The position numbers and the translations under genes are program-made. 64,000 nucleotides of DNA from Spirosoma spitsbergense DSM 19989. GTDB taxonomy: Bacteria > Bacteroidota > Bacteroidia > Cytophagales > Spirosomataceae. Within the stretch, counting starts at the first letter, position 1. The number at the start of each line of letters is the position of its first letter. Below the pieces are notes generated by a model. The model was given only the letters and a program-made list of their open reading frames with translations, did not search any database and was not told where the DNA came from. This document shows, one piece after another, positions 62,290 to 64,000 of the stretch. Where the stretch lies: positions 1 through 64,000 of the forward strand of contig NZ_KB893411.1 of NCBI RefSeq assembly GCF_000374085.1. Reading direction: 5' to 3'.

Positions 62290-63621
62290 CTATAGTTCGA
62301 TACCTGTTTGCTCCAGCAACCAGAATAAAAGCGTGATGAAAAGGACGCTGTTTACCAGACTTCCCCAGGTCGACAGCAGGTCAGTTTCCATAGTCAGGCA
62401 CCCCATATAGACCATCGGGAGCCACAAAACGATGGATGGAATGAGGGTTGCCAAACGGAAGGAAAATCGAAAGAAGCCGCCCAGCAGCAAACCGTAGGCC
62501 AGTGCAAACAGGATACCGCCGTAACCGAAATTCACGTACCCCTCGCCCACGGGTGACAGATTGATGCTGGTATTGGCAAACTGGGGAAGCGTCGTAAATC
62601 GCCGGATATTCTCGTAACCGCCCGTTTGTGGTTTACCCGTCCAGATGAATCGGGGAATAAACGGATAAACGAGTGAGAGCAGCACCTCGCCCTTAGCGTA
62701 GTCTTCATGGATGGGTACTTTATTCATCGCATTACCGATAATGATGCCCTGATTGAAGCGCACAAAAGCTGTGTAGAGATGGAACACGTTCAGCAGCTTT
62801 GCCGGATGGCTCACCCGATCCGTCAACAGCGTAGCCATCAGCCCCGCATCGGCCGTGCGTTCGTTTTTTGTATAACCCCAGGTCTGGTAACGGTACTCAC
62901 GTTTGACCGACTGAACCAACAGCAAAAACGCGAAGGCCAGACCAATGGTCATGGCTTTTGTGCGCAGCGTTGGGGGAGCTGGCAGACTGGTCGAGAGCAA
63001 CAATACAGCCGCCAGAAGCCAGAAGAACAGGTCGTTGAAGGTTCCCGTCACGACGGTATGCAGCAGGAGTAAACTAACAACGCACACGCTCTGACCTTTC
63101 CAAAAGGGGCTTTGGCTATAAAAGCTATAGAAGACGCTGGTCAGTAAACAATACGCAGGCAGCGTTCCCAGAAAAGCAGGTAGATTCGGTAGGCTCATTT
63201 TTAACAGGAACCCGACCAGCCCGATACTGAATAGTGCCACTCCGGCTCCCGGTCGGTGTTTCAGGTGATCAGCCGCTTTGAACAGGTATTCTTTATGCGA
63301 TAGCGCGTCCGGTTGGCTGGCAACCCCCTGTAGTCCCGCATAGAAGGCCAGGCAGGCTGGCAGGGCGTAGCTGAAATAAGTAGTGGATTCGAGGGGCATG
63401 GAGGTCGGTACGAGCCAGTAGGTAATGGCCGGCACGAACAGAATTTCTCCCGCTGCAATACTGCTGATACATTCGGGCAGGGCAATTTTGTGGCCAATAT
63501 GGTGAATGAAGGTAAGGAACGTGTACACCGAAAAGGCCACGGCGAAGGCCTCGTAAAACGAACTGCCGACCAGCCCGATGGCGAGCGGAAAAACCATCAG
63601 ACTAAGGAGCAGTCGTTTCAT
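62290..63621 (-). CDS. O-antigen/exopolysaccharide polymerase-like membrane protein (Wzy type)
   Basis: The 443-aa product is almost entirely hydrophobic, with about 11-12 membrane segments. It has a large soluble loop near residues 270-350 containing a KPQTGGYENIRRFTTLPQFA stretch and SPVGEGYVNFGYGGI, the usual Wzy-like loop followed by GYGG. Sequence identity in this class is low, so the call rests on topology, this loop and gene context between the chain-length regulator and glycosyltransferases. It would polymerise repeat units in the periplasm. Confidence 0.75.
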   Translation of the reverse strand: MKRLLLSLMVFPLAIGLVGSSFYEAFAVAFSVYTFLTFIHHIGHKIALPECISSIAAGEILFVPAITYWLVPTSMPLESTTYFSYALPACLAFYAGLQGVASQPDALSHKEYLFKAADHLKHRPGAGVALFSIGLVGFLLKMSLPNLPAFLGTLPAYCLLTSVFYSFYSQSPFWKGQSVCVVSLLLLHTVVTGTFNDLFFWLLAAVLLLSTSLPAPPTLRTKAMTIGLAFAFLLLVQSVKREYRYQTWGYTKNERTADAGLMATLLTDRVSHPAKLLNVFHLYTAFVRFNQGIIIGNAMNKVPIHEDYAKGEVLLSLVYPFIPRFIWTGKPQTGGYENIRRFTTLPQFANTSINLSPVGEGYVNFGYGGILFALAYGLLLGGFFRFSFRLATLIPSIVLWLPMVYMGCLTMETDLLSTWGSLVNSVLFITLLFWLLEQTGIEL

Positions 63622-63632
63622 AAGGAACCCAT

Positions 63633-64000
63633 TTATTCGTTTATCGAACGCTTTAAACCGGACGTTTTATCCGCAACCAGGGCACTGAATCTCCCCGCGA
63701 TGTTTCCCTGCTGGAGGAGTACGGACAAAACACCCAGCAACAAACCGGTTCCGGCAAACAGCAGTACGGTAAGGATTCGTTTGGGTGATGTTCGTTTGAG
63801 GGGAACGGCAGGTGGTTCGAGCACTTTGAAAATGGGCGTTCGTTCCTGCACTTTCAGTTTTGCCTGCTCCAGCTGACGCGATAATTCGGTGTAGACGGTC
63901 TGGGCAATGGTCAGTTCCGCTTCCATCCGCTGCCGGTCCATCGTGGCCGACAGCATCACCAGATTTTTGTGATTATCGTTGTAGTGGAACACGTTGTACT
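63633..64000 (-). CDS. Wzz-type chain-length determinant, C-terminal part (cut by window edge)
   Basis: The visible C-terminal 122 residues run in frame from the window edge. They include a coiled coil (DRQRMEAELTIAQTVYTELS, RQLEQAKLKVQER) and TPIFKVLEPPAVPLKRTSPK, the GNVR/Wzz proline-rich segment before the last membrane helix (ILTVLLFAGTGLLLGVLSVL). The reading frame is open beyond 64000, so the start is outside. It should set polymer length in the inner membrane with the polymerase 11 bases downstream. Confidence 0.85.
   Translation of the reverse strand, partial: YNVFHYNDNHKNLVMLSATMDRQRMEAELTIAQTVYTELSRQLEQAKLKVQERTPIFKVLEPPAVPLKRTSPKRILTVLLFAGTGLLLGVLSVLLQQGNIAGRFSALVADKTSGLKRSINE

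Overview
The window looks like chromosomal DNA of a Cytophagales bacterium close to Spirosoma (phylum Bacteroidota). This rests on a complete SprA/Sov type IX secretion (T9SS) translocon gene, SprB-type adhesin repeats, a carboxypeptidase-regulatory/TonB-like outer-membrane barrel, LytS/LytTR two-component genes, a YpdA-type reductase, DUF5606 and DUF5522 proteins, and several TAnnTTTG promoter motifs with few strong Shine-Dalgarno sites. Most of the window is GC-rich. The exception is about 0.2-2.6 kb, which is clearly AT-rich and looks acquired. Genus-level placement is inference.

Layout. 1-2.6 kb is a decayed mobile/defence patch: the 3' end of an ISKra4-like transposase abuts a 5'-truncated NACHT NTPase gene, followed by a frameshifted nucleotidyltransferase (MNT-type) remnant and nested inverted repeats. 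2.6-13.3 kb holds mostly leftward housekeeping and secreted-protein genes: DUF1080 hydrolase, MBL-fold hydrolase, quinone oxidoreductase, RluA-type pseudouridine synthase, ribosomal protein L28, a periplasmic M48-MORN protease, a MazF-type toxin-antitoxin pair, a Ycf48-like propeller and a DUF2520 protein. The rightward ornithine aminotransferase gene lies among them. 13.5-23.6 kb has a processive family 2 glycosyltransferase and the 8.3-kb sprA gene with an N-terminal tandem-repeat block. 24-30 kb has small secreted or lipoprotein genes, a truncated LytS kinase relic and a secreted TPR plus Ppx/GppA-like protein.

30-44 kb carries pgi, a GT39 mannosyltransferase-like protein, a chagasin-like lipoprotein, a YpdA-type reductase, a large SdrD-B/SprB-repeat adhesin split by one in-frame amber codon, priA, and a toxin-antitoxin relic with an intact antitoxin and a truncated Doc toxin. 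44-52.3 kb has an outer-membrane barrel protein divergent from a LytS/LytTR pair with a perfect palindrome between them, then pyruvate kinase, DUF5606, EngB and a thioredoxin-like protein. From 64.0 down to 52.4 kb runs one tightly packed leftward exopolysaccharide operon: chain-length regulator, polymerase, two GT4 enzymes, methyltransferase, UDP-GlcNAc 2-epimerase, dehydrogenase-oxidoreductase fusion, heparinase-like lyase, GT4, and a WecA-like initiating transferase. Its genes mostly overlap by 1-4 bases.

Functional links. SprA exports T9SS cargo, and the SprB-repeat adhesin is the sort of cell-surface protein such a system displays. The GT2 enzyme and the polysaccharide operon supply surface glycans. 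No single wholly new system is evident. The strongest unusual signals are the amber-split adhesin, the toxin-antitoxin cassette bracketed by copies of a neighbour's 3' end, the secreted Ppx-like protein, the SprA repeat block and the decayed defence patch.
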